Origin: Muribaculaceae bacterium
Lineage (GTDB): Bacteria > Bacteroidota > Bacteroidia > Bacteroidales > Muribaculaceae
Length of the DNA: 11,246 nucleotides
Assembly (NCBI GenBank): GCA_017619255.1
Contig: JAFZSS010000231.1
Span: 1 to 11,246, forward strand
Direction: 5' to 3'
Shown: positions 1 to 6,437 of the stretch, piece by piece
How positions within the stretch are numbered: position 1 is the first letter of the stretch
Layout: the number at the start of each line of letters is the position of its first letter
Made by a program: the position numbers and the translations under genes
Notes under the pieces: model-generated
The model's database searches: none
What the model was told of the DNA's origin: nothing
Seen by the model: only the letters and a program-made list of their open reading frames with translations

Positions 1-618
1 ACCATGACCGTGGACAAGGAGTTCATCGGTGCCATTATCGGCAAGGGTGGCGAGGTTATCCAGGGCTTGCAGGAAGAGACTGGCACGACCATCAGTATCG
101 AAGAGATTGACGGCAAGGGAATCGTCGAGATCGCTGCCGCCAACAAGGACAGCATCCAGGCTGCCGTGGCACGCATCGAGGCCATCATCGCAGTGCCGGA
201 GGAGGGTCAGATCTACACCGGCAAGGTGGTCAGCATCCTCGAGTTCGGTGCCTTCGTTGAGTTCATGCCCGGCCGTGACGGCTTGCTGCACATCAGCGAG
301 ATCAGCTGGGAGCGTCTCGAAAACATGGAGGCCAGCGGCCTGCATGAGGGTGATGAGGTCACTGTCAAGCTCATCGAGATTGACAAGAAGACCGGCAAGT
401 TCCGTCTGTCGATGCGTGCCCTGCAGGACAAGCCTGAGGGTTATGAGGAGCGCCGCCAGGGTGGCGGCAACCGTGGTCCCCGTCCCGGTGGCAATGGCAA
501 CGGTGGCAACCGTGGTCCTCGTCCCAACGGCGGCAACCGCCCCATGGGTGGCAACCGTGGTCCCCGTCCCAACGGCCCCCGTCGTCCCCGCCGTGACGAC
601 CGCCGCGATGACGAGTAA
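1..618 (+). CDS. pnp: Polynucleotide phosphorylase, C-terminal part (5' end outside window)
   Basis: PNPase is a phosphate-dependent 3'-to-5' exoribonuclease of RNA turnover in the cytoplasm. Only the last 205 codons are here; the frame is open from base 1, so the Met at base 4 is internal. Visible are a KH domain (about residues 1-62, with the GXXG loop [10 protein letters not shown]) and an S1 domain (about residues 70-140, with [16 protein letters not shown] and a KTGKFRLS end), in the order usual for the C-terminus of this enzyme. After the S1 domain comes a tail of about 55 residues rich in Gly, Arg, Pro and Asn, with the unit GNRGPRP three times, ending in an Arg/Asp cluster. The two RNase PH domains must lie upstream. 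The stop is followed after 13 bases by a small gene. Identity is secure; the tail probably adds RNA affinity, which is inference. Confidence 0.95.
   Translation, partial: TMTVDKEFIGAIIGKGGEVIQGLQEETGTTISIEEIDGKGIVEIAAANKDSIQAAVARIEAIIAVPEEGQIYTGKVVSILEFGAFVEFMPGRDGLLHISEISWERLENMEASGLHEGDEVTVKLIEIDKKTGKFRLSMRALQDKPEGYEERRQGGGNRGPRPGGNGNGGNRGPRPNGGNRPMGGNRGPRPNGPRRPRRDDRRDDE
466..570 (+). repeat. Three 21-base repeats in the pnp tail coding GNRGPRP
   Basis: Units at 466-486, 505-525 and 550-570 each encode Gly-Asn-Arg-Gly-Pro-Arg-Pro in the pnp frame and are nearly identical in DNA (one synonymous change in the middle unit). Spacers are Gly/Asn rich and of different lengths, so the array is interspersed rather than strictly tandem. 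It makes a low-complexity, basic C-terminus of a type often linked to RNA binding. Confidence 0.8.
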
Positions 619-631
619 AACCTGAGCTCCA

Positions 632-817
632 ATGATAAGAGTTTCATCAAGATGCCCTTGCTGTGGACGATACAGTGATGTTTTCGTCGATGAAGTTGAT
701 TTCCAAGACTTTAAAGAAGGCGAGAAATCGGCTGACGAAGCTTTTCCGTATTTGAACGCAAGACAATGCGCAACCCTCACATCTGGCATCTGCCCGGAGT
801 GTTGGGAGAAACTATGA
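632..817 (+). CDS. Small double-CxxC (zinc-ribbon-like) protein, 61 aa
   Basis: Hypothetical protein of 61 residues. It has CPCC near the N-terminus (Cys 8, 10 and 11) and CPEC near the C-terminus (SGICPECW), a pair that could hold one zinc ion. Between them lie an acidic stretch and the motif AFPYLNARQ. The AFPYL...LTSGICPECW pattern recalls a family of very small proteins found in bacteria and phages whose function is unknown to me. The ATG lies 13 bases after the pnp stop, with no clear Shine-Dalgarno site. No promoter is evident, so it is probably read through from pnp, and a hairpin terminator follows about 60 bases downstream. It is short, but the paired Cys motifs and the position make it a likely real gene. 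No function is claimed. Confidence 0.7.
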   Translation: MIRVSSRCPCCGRYSDVFVDEVDFQDFKEGEKSADEAFPYLNARQCATLTSGICPECWEKL

Positions 818-879
818 AACTTTATGTGGTATAGTATTCCATCAGGAGTATAATTACCATCAATCAATAGCCAATAACG

Positions 880-914
880 AGCGCCGAGGCCCACAAAGCC
901 CCGGCGCTTTGTTT
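880..914 (+). terminator. Intrinsic terminator after pnp and the small Cys protein
   Basis: Inverted repeat AGCGCCG (880-886) and CGGCGCT (902-908), extended inward by GGC (888-890) and GCC (898-900) across one A-C mismatch, leaving a 7-base loop. It is followed by TTTGTTT. This is a GC-rich stem with a T-rich run, typical of Rho-independent termination on the plus strand. Confidence 0.75.
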
Positions 915-961
915 CAAACATCGCCTGTAACAGGGATTACCCACTATGCTCACGAAAAATC

Positions 962-991
962 AAAAAAGGCACCCGCAATGATGCCTTTTTT
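962..991. terminator. Bidirectional intrinsic terminator
   Basis: Perfect inverted repeat of A6-GGCA (962-971) and TGCC-T6 (982-991) with a 10-base loop. Read on either strand it gives a stem followed by a T run. It lies between the plus-strand pnp unit and the 3' end of the minus-strand PepSY-like gene (stop at 1036), so it can end transcription from both sides. Between this hairpin and that gene only a small GCGC/GCGC inverted repeat (995-1006) is seen. Confidence 0.8.
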
Positions 992-1035
992 CTTGCGCCT
1001 TAGCGCGGGGCTATAACCGGATGCGATGGTGCCCC

Positions 1036-1584
1036 TCAATCGTCAATGCCCAGGAAGCGGCCAGAATTGTCAAATTTCAGATCAAGGCCGTTGGCGAGCT
1101 CTATCTCATAGCCACCGTAATCCTTGTCGATTTTGGTGATGGCCATGTTCTGATAGTTGCTTTTAACATGCGCGGCAATTGCCTGTGGGATGAGTGCTGC
1201 GGGAACAGCTTTGGTGTGGCAGTCCACTTTGTCCCACTGATTGTTGGCGTCAAAGTCGATTTCCGTTCCATCGCTCAAATAGATATCATATTCCATGCCG
1301 CCATGATCGTTGTCCAACTCGACACCGACAATAGTTGCATTGGGGAAATACTGCTTCACAAAAGTGTTCACAGCATCAGGTACAGCCTGGGTCGTTGCGG
1401 CAGCGGGTGCTGCTTGTTGCGCTTGGGCCTGCATGCTGTCAACGGGTGGAGCTTGCACTGGTTGTTCTTGAACAGGCTGCACGGGCACAGCGACTTGCTG
1501 CTGGTCAGAATTGCTATTACCTGAACAGGAAATAAGTGTGAACAGGATTGCTCCAATGGACAATATTTTATACATCTTATTCAT
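1036..1584 (-). CDS. PepSY-like (DUF2874) lipoprotein with Pro/Gln/Ala-rich linker
   Basis: Exported lipoprotein of 182 residues. A signal sequence ends in the lipobox LISC (Cys 20), so it should be acylated and cut by signal peptidase II (LspA, also in this window). Residues 27-68 form a linker rich in Pro, Gln and Ala. The rest holds two PepSY-like repeats of about 50 residues: VNTFVKQYFPNATIVGV..., with the hairpin YDIYLSDGTEIDFD, then IAAHVKSNYQNMAITKID with YEIELANGLDLKFD. This matches the DUF2874 / beta-lactamase-inhibitor-like fold of Bacteroidetes periplasmic proteins. No enzymatic residues are apparent; a binding role is likely but the ligand is unknown. It lies 68 bases downstream of a paralogue on the same strand and is probably co-transcribed with it, although a strong hairpin separates them. 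The start could also be Met 4. Compared with its two paralogues, the long linker is the distinctive part. Confidence 0.88.
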   Translation of the reverse strand: MNKMYKILSIGAILFTLISCSGNSNSDQQQVAVPVQPVQEQPVQAPPVDSMQAQAQQAAPAAATTQAVPDAVNTFVKQYFPNATIVGVELDNDHGGMEYDIYLSDGTEIDFDANNQWDKVDCHTKAVPAALIPQAIAAHVKSNYQNMAITKIDKDYGGYEIELANGLDLKFDNSGRFLGIDD

Positions 1585-1604
1585 TATGATTAGGTTTTAA
1601 TAAC

Positions 1605-1634
1605 AATAAGGGGCAAAGAATATCGCCCCTTATT
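1605..1634 (-). terminator. Strong hairpin between the two minus-strand PepSY-like genes
   Basis: Perfect 10-base inverted repeat, AATAAGGGGC (1605-1614) and GCCCCTTATT (1625-1634), with a 10-base loop. On the minus strand the stem leads into the T-rich stretch TTATTGTTATT. It could be a terminator of the upstream gene (stop at 1653), a partial attenuator, or an mRNA-stabilising stem. The weak T run makes partial termination the likeliest reading. Confidence 0.55.
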
Positions 1635-1652
1635 CATTGTTAATGCTTTTTA

Positions 1653-2084
1653 TTAATCGTCGATGTCAATGACTTGGAAAGCGCGGTTGTACTCCACTTC
1701 AAGGCCATTATTAAGCTTTACCTCATATCCTCGACGGTTGCGGTCAAGCTTAAGGATGGTTGTGCCGGGGAATGTGGCCTTGATGTGTGACTTGATTTGC
1801 TCGGGAATCAACTCCGAGGGCACATGTGATGTGCGGCAGTCCATCTCTTTCCAGTTGCCTTGTTTGTCGAACTCCACCTTCTCGCCGCTGTCATACACGA
1901 TAGTGTAATCATCCCAGTCCATGGTTACAACCAGAGGCACCTTGTCAGCAAAATACTGTTTCAGAAAAGTCTGTGCAGCCTGAGGCATCTGGTTGAAAGT
2001 GATTACTTGGTCATGGTCAGCCTTGGCGTTGAAGCTCATGGCGAACATGGCAATCAACAATAAAAATGCTTTAATACTTTTCAT
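1653..2084 (-). CDS. PepSY-like (DUF2874) periplasmic protein
   Basis: Secreted protein of 143 residues. The frame stays open further upstream to 2153, but the ATG at 2084 is chosen because it opens a standard signal peptide (MKSIKAFLLLIAMFAMSFNA, cleavage likely after AKA at residue 22) and because the promoter -7 box at 2125-2132 would lie inside a longer version. There is no lipobox Cys, unlike its two neighbours, so it should be released into the periplasm. The mature part has two PepSY-like repeats: AQTFLKQYFADKVPLVV... with YDSGEKVEFD, and IKSHIKATFPGTTILKLD with YEVKLNNGLEVEYN, ending in IDIDD. The linking segment MDCRTSHVPSELIP corresponds to VDCHTKAVPAALIP in the downstream gene, so the two are clear paralogues. 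Function is unknown beyond probable ligand or peptide binding. Confidence 0.88.
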   Translation of the reverse strand: MKSIKAFLLLIAMFAMSFNAKADHDQVITFNQMPQAAQTFLKQYFADKVPLVVTMDWDDYTIVYDSGEKVEFDKQGNWKEMDCRTSHVPSELIPEQIKSHIKATFPGTTILKLDRNRRGYEVKLNNGLEVEYNRAFQVIDIDD

Positions 2085-2124
2085 TTTCGTGATAATATTT
2101 ATTGTAAAATAAAAGTCTTTGTGG

Positions 2125-2154
2125 CAAAGGTACAACAATTCTTGAAATATCAAA
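2125..2154 (-). promoter_or_regulatory. Bacteroidetes-type promoter for the minus-strand PepSY pair
   Basis: On the minus strand a -7 box TACCTTTG (complement of 2125-2132) matches TAnnTTTG exactly, and TTTG (complement of 2151-2154) lies 18 bases upstream as a -33 box. Transcription would start roughly 35-40 bases before the ATG at 2084. Confidence 0.65.
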
Positions 2155-2194
2155 TATCATGCCAATGATTTCTTTTGTTATTTTTTTCAGTTTC

Positions 2195-2228
2195 TTGTTT
2201 TTTCATTCATAAGAAAAGTGTATTTTTG
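2195..2228 (+). promoter_or_regulatory. Bacteroidetes-type promoter for the plus-strand PepSY-like lipoprotein
   Basis: The -7 box TATTTTTG (2221-2228) matches TAnnTTTG exactly. The best -33 candidate is TTG at 2195-2197, 23 bases upstream, a little farther than usual. The ATG at 2254 lies 25 bases after the -7 box, giving a short leader. The box runs into TTTGTGGCAAA, the same 11 bases found at the opposite promoter (2118-2128). Confidence 0.55.
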
Positions 2229-2253
2229 TGGCAAATATAATTTCGACAGAACT

Positions 2254-2688
2254 ATGAAGAATTTTATTGCGTTTGGTGTATTCACCTTGATGTTATTGAT
2301 GACCGGCTGCAGCGACAGGCCTGTCCTTCCCGAGCAACTGCCCGTATCCGTTAAGACGTTTATCCAGCAGACGTTTCCTGGAAAGACAATCACCTATGCC
2401 GAGAAAGACCTTGAACTGACTGGTTATAAGTATGATGTGATTCTTGCCGACGGTACTCACGTCGAGTTTGACACCGATGATGAGTGGGACAAGATCGAGT
2501 GCCCCATGACTAGCCCAGTTCCCGTGGCTGTAGTTCCGGCGCCGATTATGACTCACATCCAGGCTAATTTCCCGGGTGTCTTAATTCTCAAGATTGACAA
2601 GGAGCATTACGGCTATGAGGTGGAATTGGGTAACGGCATTGAGTTGAAGTACAACAAGCAAGGCGTGCTCAAAGAAATGGACGATTAA
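2254..2688 (+). CDS. PepSY-like (DUF2874) lipoprotein
   Basis: Lipoprotein of 144 residues. The ATG at 2254 starts a signal sequence with lipobox LMTGC (Cys 19); starting earlier in the frame would put the promoter inside the gene. Two PepSY-like repeats follow: VKTFIQQTFPGKTITYAEKD with YDVILADGTHVEFD, then IMTHIQANFPGVLILKID with YEVELGNGIELKYN, ending in EMDD. The segment IECPMTSPVPVAVVP between the repeats is the counterpart of VDCHT/MDCRT...LIP in the two minus-strand paralogues, with a Cys kept in all three. It is transcribed away from those genes from its own promoter and stands 38 bases before a DUF3667 membrane-protein gene, so those two may form an operon. Role: extracytoplasmic, probably binding; ligand unknown. 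Confidence 0.88.
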   Translation: MKNFIAFGVFTLMLLMTGCSDRPVLPEQLPVSVKTFIQQTFPGKTITYAEKDLELTGYKYDVILADGTHVEFDTDDEWDKIECPMTSPVPVAVVPAPIMTHIQANFPGVLILKIDKEHYGYEVELGNGIELKYNKQGVLKEMDD

Positions 2689-2700
2689 AGGCATTTACAG

Positions 2701-2752
2701 GGAGGTAGCGATGAACCGTTCTCCCGTTGCATCGAGTATTAGTGGACCTTAA
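2701..2752 (+). promoter_or_regulatory. Strong ribosome binding site with 13-codon ORF overlapping the DUF3667 start
   Basis: GGAGG (2701-2705) stands 5 bases before ATG (2711), an unusually good Shine-Dalgarno pair for this genome. That ATG opens a frame of 13 codons (MNRSPVASSISGP) which stops at TAA 2750-2752, overlapping the first codons of the DUF3667 frame in another register. It could be a leader peptide that couples translation, the real start joined by a small indel to the DUF3667 frame, or chance. Confidence 0.4.
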
Positions 2753-3776
2753 GAAACAATATCATCGATTCAGGCAATGGCAGCTGGACCCCTTTGAGTA
2801 TAAGTACAGCAGTCAGGAGCCCCACCGTTGCAACAACTGCGGTAACGAATATGTGGGCAATTTCTGCCCCATGTGTTCCCAAAAGCAGAATGTGGGTCCC
2901 ATCACTTGGAAAAGCGTGATCCAGAGCATCGGCGAGGTGTGGGGACTGCACAACCGCTCACTGCTCTACTCGGTAGTGCAGCTGTTTTTGCGCCCGGGCT
3001 ACTTCATCAGCGATTACATCAGCGGCAAGAAGCAGGTGAGTTTCCCGCCTGTCAAGATGCTGGCGCTCGTGGCGTTGCTAGGAATGCTCGTCGATGTCTT
3101 GACAGGTGCCGTCGTCGGTATATTCAATTACGATTTTGATTTCCAGGGAGATAAGATGCTGTTTCTGGACAATGCCTTTGAGTGGATGAATACTCACCCC
3201 GACCTGATGTCGATAATTATCTTGTCCTATCTGATTATTCCCGTTTACTTCATCTTCCGTTTTGCGCCGCGCAATACGCGTCACACATTGCCCCAGGGCT
3301 TTTTCATCCAGGTGTTCTCAGCTGTAATATTCCTGTTCCTGAATATGCTCTATGACATCACCAAGATGGGGTGGTTTGTGTTTGTCTTGAGCGTTGCGAT
3401 GCTCTATGTCACTTATCGGCAACTCTTTAGCTACGGCATTTGGGGTACCGTGTGGCGCTTGGTGTCAACCTTAACCTGTGCTGTTCTGTCCTTTGTGATA
3501 TTGCTGTTTGTTGATTTCAGTATCCACATGTTTCCTGCCGGGATGCAGGACGAAGCAATGGGATTTGTCGTCTTAACCGTGCCCTGTGTCATTGCTTGCG
3601 TTCTCATCTTGTGGATCTCTTACAAGGTCAGCAAGCCCCGCCCTCCAAAAACAATGCCTCAATCCGTCCCCGTTGAGCCCACCACGATCGAAGCCGAGCC
3701 AGAATCTGCTGCCATAGCATCTGCCGAACAAAAATCACAACCGGAACATAAGAAATCACCTGAAGCCAAAGCATGA
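2727..3776 (+). CDS. DUF3667 membrane protein with N-terminal zinc ribbon
   Basis: Integral membrane protein of about 349 residues. A zinc ribbon at residues 35-50 (CNNCG...FCPMC, Cys 35, 38, 47, 50) faces the cytoplasm by inference. It is followed by the DUF3667 signature ITWKSVIQSIGEVWGLHNRS and LRPGYFISDYISGKKQ...FPPVKML (about 60-112). Hydrophobic segments follow at about 111-133, 160-178, 190-208, 213-230, 242-262 and 278-298. The last 45 residues are a Pro/Glu/Ala/Lys-rich tail. The function of the family is unknown to me; it is common in Bacteroidetes. The start is uncertain: the frame opens after a TGA at 2712-2714, the first possible starts are TTG 2727 and GTG 2742, neither has a ribosome binding site at proper distance, and no ATG occurs before the zinc ribbon's FCPMC. 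Related proteins usually begin just before the FRQWQ motif (here residues 15-19), which suits either start. Confidence 0.82.
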   Translation: MHRVLVDLKKQYHRFRQWQLDPFEYKYSSQEPHRCNNCGNEYVGNFCPMCSQKQNVGPITWKSVIQSIGEVWGLHNRSLLYSVVQLFLRPGYFISDYISGKKQVSFPPVKMLALVALLGMLVDVLTGAVVGIFNYDFDFQGDKMLFLDNAFEWMNTHPDLMSIIILSYLIIPVYFIFRFAPRNTRHTLPQGFFIQVFSAVIFLFLNMLYDITKMGWFVFVLSVAMLYVTYRQLFSYGIWGTVWRLVSTLTCAVLSFVILLFVDFSIHMFPAGMQDEAMGFVVLTVPCVIACVLILWISYKVSKPRPPKTMPQSVPVEPTTIEAEPESAAIASAEQKSQPEHKKSPEAKA

Positions 3777-3795
3777 AGGCCAGCTATTGGCTATG

Positions 3796-3815
3796 CTGCA
3801 ACTATAACATTGCAG
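3796..3815. terminator. Weak inverted repeat between convergent genes
   Basis: CTGCAA (3796-3801) and TTGCAG (3810-3815) with an 8-base loop lie in the 80-base gap between the ends of the DUF3667 gene and the GH9 gene. On the plus strand a T-containing run (TTGTTTG) follows. The stem is short, so a terminator role is tentative; no better candidate exists in this gap. Confidence 0.35.
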
Positions 3816-3856
3816 TTGTTTGAAAAATAGGCCGAAACTATTGTACTTCTTTCTAT

Positions 3857-6379
3857 TTACTTGTTCTCAATCATGTCGTTGAGGGGGACAAAGGTGTAGC
3901 CTTTCTTCTTTAACGTCTTGATGAGGTCGGGCAGGCGGTTGTAGAACTTTTCCGTTCTGCGCTCGTCGGTGCCGAAGTGTATCATCAGCAGGTGACCGTT
4001 GAGCGTCTTTTCCCGCTCGCAGCGCATGATGTGGTCCCACAGCCAGCGGTTGTCGCGGTAGGGGTTGCCGCCGGTGATGCCGGGATAGGTGTAATCCATG
4101 CAGCTGAGGGTGCCTGGAGTGAGGTTGACCAGTTGGATGCCCATCTCGCGAGCCCATGAAGCCACGGTGGCGTTGTGCCATTCATAGGGCGGGATCATGT
4201 AGGGCGCCTGTTGCGGCGTGATGCCGTAGCGGCCCAGCACCTCAAAGCTCTTGAGGATGTCGTCTCGGAATTCTTTCTTGGTCACCAGCAACGAGTCGCG
4301 GTTCTCCCACGAGCAATAGACCAGATGCCCGTAGCTGTGGCTGCCGACGTAGTGGCCGTCGTCGATGAGGCGCTCCATTATGTCAGGGTAGAGTTCAAAG
4401 AAGCGCCCGGTGAAGAAGAATGCCCCTTTGATGTTGTTTTTCTTTAGTGTCGTGATGATGCGATTGGCACCGTCGGCACGGTCGTCGGCGGTGAAGACGA
4501 GGCAAATCTGCTTTTTGGTCGAGTCGCCCCGCACGATGGCATCCTCGTCCCAGGTGAAACGGCCGCTGGCACCCTTGCCCTCCATCTCGTAGAACGAGAA
4601 CGGGAAGGTCAGCGAGGCGGTGCCATCCATCGTGGGTTCGTTGGTGCTGTAATCGTGGGTGTTGTCGTGATAGACCACATCTCCGGGCTGGAACAGGTCA
4701 TAGGTGTTGCCGTTGATGTTGCGCATGTCCTGTGTCAGGTTCACGCCTTTCAGGCTGTTGAAGATGGTGGCATAGACGGGGCCGTCCACTAATCCGCCCG
4801 TGGGCATGCCCACGCCCTCCATTACAAAATTACTGTGCGTCGCGTGGGGATAGGTGCCACCACGGGGCAGTTCTACAATCATGCTCGTGCCCCAGGGATT
4901 ACAGCCCAGTAACCAGTCGCGCAGGGCTGCTTCCATCTCGATGAACTGGCGGTCGCCCGTCAGTTGGCGGTAAAGGATGCACTGGGTGAGCATCGCTGTC
5001 GTCAGGTTGTTGCTGCACCAGATGCCAGGCACGCCCCACAAGAAGGGGTTGCCCGTCTGTTCGGCACGAGCCTTGACGCGCTCGATGCCTGCCTTGATGT
5101 TGCGGATGAACTCAGCGCGCAGCCTGGGGTTGTTGGTGGCTTCTTGAGCGAGCCGCACATGCCCCATGTTCATGAACGGGTACCACTGGTAGTGGCGCGC
5201 GCTGTCGGCGCCCATCCACGGTGTGACCGGCTCGCGTCGCCCATATTCAACGGCTTGGGTCAAGAAGGTGGAGTCGCCCGTCATTCGGTACAGTTCCACT
5301 GCTCCCAGTTCCATGTCATCGACCCAGTTGTCCTCTTCGTAGATGTATGGCGACACGACACTCACCGTCTGGGTGTTGCCGGGTTTGTCAATACCCACTT
5401 GATAGGCGCCGGCAGCCTTGGCTCGGATTTTGGTGGCAAATTCGGGGTAGTAAGGCTCTAATACCTCGGCACCGAGGGCGAAGTCGCTGGCGAATTTGCC
5501 CGCCGTGCTTGCCGCACCCATCGTCGCATTCATGAATTTGCCGCGCTGCTGCGGCTTGCCGTCGATGTAATAAACGGGCCTGCCGTTGTTAGGTCCCCAG
5601 CCATAGTCTGCAGGGTCGTCCTTGGGCAGTTTCATGCCGATGTGGTCGCGATCATCGGCGATTTGGTTATAGAGTTCGCCTTTACTGGGATTCATCTTGT
5701 CGAGCCAGGTAAGTCCCCAGTAGATTTCGTCGATGATGTCGGGAATGCCGTTGGCACCTTTCAGACCGTTTGCCTGGTAATGGTTGCCGAAAGCCTCAGG
5801 ACATTGCTGCCAGGCGAGCATCATCTGATAGATGGCGTTGGCGCTTGTGGTGGTGTATTGCAGCAGGTCGGCGGCATCATGCCAGCCGCCGGTCACATCG
5901 ATGCGTTGCCCCTCTTTTTCAGGGTGGTAGCGCACATAAGCGTCCTTGGTGTGGCAACTGTCACGCTGGAACGGGTTGAAGCCGCAGCGCTGCTGCCGCA
6001 TGTAGTTGAGCACAAAATCGGCAGTGCCATCCCACACCCTGCCGTTGATGGGAAAGACAGGCGACTCGGCACCGCCTGCCACGATGCGGTAGGCGCCCTC
6101 GCGGTGGAAGTCGCTGAAATCCAGCCGCCATGTAGACAGCATCTGCCCCCACGGCCCCATTGGGCGCGTGACAGTGGAGCGGTAGGCCGTCTTGCCGGAG
6201 TAGGCATCCACGAGTTCAAAGGCGGTGACCTCGGTCTCCTCCTGGCTGATGAGCACGGCGACCTTGGTCGCATCGGGTAGGTAACCCAGTTGATTGATGC
6301 GGATCCACGCATCAGCGTGGGACAGGGTGCACCACAGGGCAAGAATAGTGGTAACGGCGAATGTCAAACGGCTGTTCAT
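3857..6379 (-). CDS. Secreted glycoside hydrolase family 9 fused to a NodB-type polysaccharide deacetylase
   Basis: Two-enzyme protein of 840 residues. A signal peptide (about 1-24, ending ADA) is followed by an Ig-like N-terminal domain of the CelD type (about 25-110, IRINQLGYLP). The (alpha/alpha)6 GH9 domain (about 115-600) shows GGWHDAADLLQY with the paired Asp 168 and Asp 171, the GCNPWGTSMI...PHATHS segment (His 512/515) and YSTNEPTMDG with the catalytic-acid Glu 581. GH9 enzymes cleave beta-1,4-glucans or related glycans with inversion. From about 622 a NodB/CE4 fold follows: motif 1 TADDRADG (Asp 632/633, in place of TFDDG), motif 2 HSYGH (His 681/685), motif 3 IPPYEW without the usual Arg, motif 4 MDY, motif 5 LLMIH (His 801). 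The metal ligands are kept, so it is probably an active but divergent deacetylase. Cellulase, glucomannanase or an amino-sugar-specific enzyme are all possible. There is no lipobox, so it is probably periplasmic or secreted. It has its own promoter and no SusC/SusD genes beside it. Confidence 0.92.
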   Translation of the reverse strand: MNSRLTFAVTTILALWCTLSHADAWIRINQLGYLPDATKVAVLISQEETEVTAFELVDAYSGKTAYRSTVTRPMGPWGQMLSTWRLDFSDFHREGAYRIVAGGAESPVFPINGRVWDGTADFVLNYMRQQRCGFNPFQRDSCHTKDAYVRYHPEKEGQRIDVTGGWHDAADLLQYTTTSANAIYQMMLAWQQCPEAFGNHYQANGLKGANGIPDIIDEIYWGLTWLDKMNPSKGELYNQIADDRDHIGMKLPKDDPADYGWGPNNGRPVYYIDGKPQQRGKFMNATMGAASTAGKFASDFALGAEVLEPYYPEFATKIRAKAAGAYQVGIDKPGNTQTVSVVSPYIYEEDNWVDDMELGAVELYRMTGDSTFLTQAVEYGRREPVTPWMGADSARHYQWYPFMNMGHVRLAQEATNNPRLRAEFIRNIKAGIERVKARAEQTGNPFLWGVPGIWCSNNLTTAMLTQCILYRQLTGDRQFIEMEAALRDWLLGCNPWGTSMIVELPRGGTYPHATHSNFVMEGVGMPTGGLVDGPVYATIFNSLKGVNLTQDMRNINGNTYDLFQPGDVVYHDNTHDYSTNEPTMDGTASLTFPFSFYEMEGKGASGRFTWDEDAIVRGDSTKKQICLVFTADDRADGANRIITTLKKNNIKGAFFFTGRFFELYPDIMERLIDDGHYVGSHSYGHLVYCSWENRDSLLVTKKEFRDDILKSFEVLGRYGITPQQAPYMIPPYEWHNATVASWAREMGIQLVNLTPGTLSCMDYTYPGITGGNPYRDNRWLWDHIMRCEREKTLNGHLLMIHFGTDERRTEKFYNRLPDLIKTLKKKGYTFVPLNDMIENK

Positions 6380-6406
6380 GACTTTTCGGGTTTTGGTTCA
6401 GGAAGA

Positions 6407-6437
6407 CAAAGATAGTGCAAGCCGAGCGGAGAACAAA
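6407..6437 (-). promoter_or_regulatory. Bacteroidetes-type promoter of the GH9-deacetylase gene
   Basis: On the minus strand the -7 box TATCTTTG (complement of 6407-6414) and the -33 box TTTG (complement of 6434-6437) are separated by 19 bases, an excellent match to TTTG-N19-21-TAnnTTTG. Transcription would begin near 6400, leaving a leader of about 20 bases before the ATG at 6379. The promoter is part of a palindromic repeat. Confidence 0.75.

Noticed and set aside
2085..2153. N-terminal extension of the middle PepSY-like protein to 2153
   Set aside because: It would place the -7 promoter box inside the gene and put 23 residues before a standard signal peptide.
5642..6280. Plus-strand open frame (212 codons) inside the GH9 gene
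   Set aside because: It lies opposite intact GH9 catalytic motifs and has no start context or recognisable domain.
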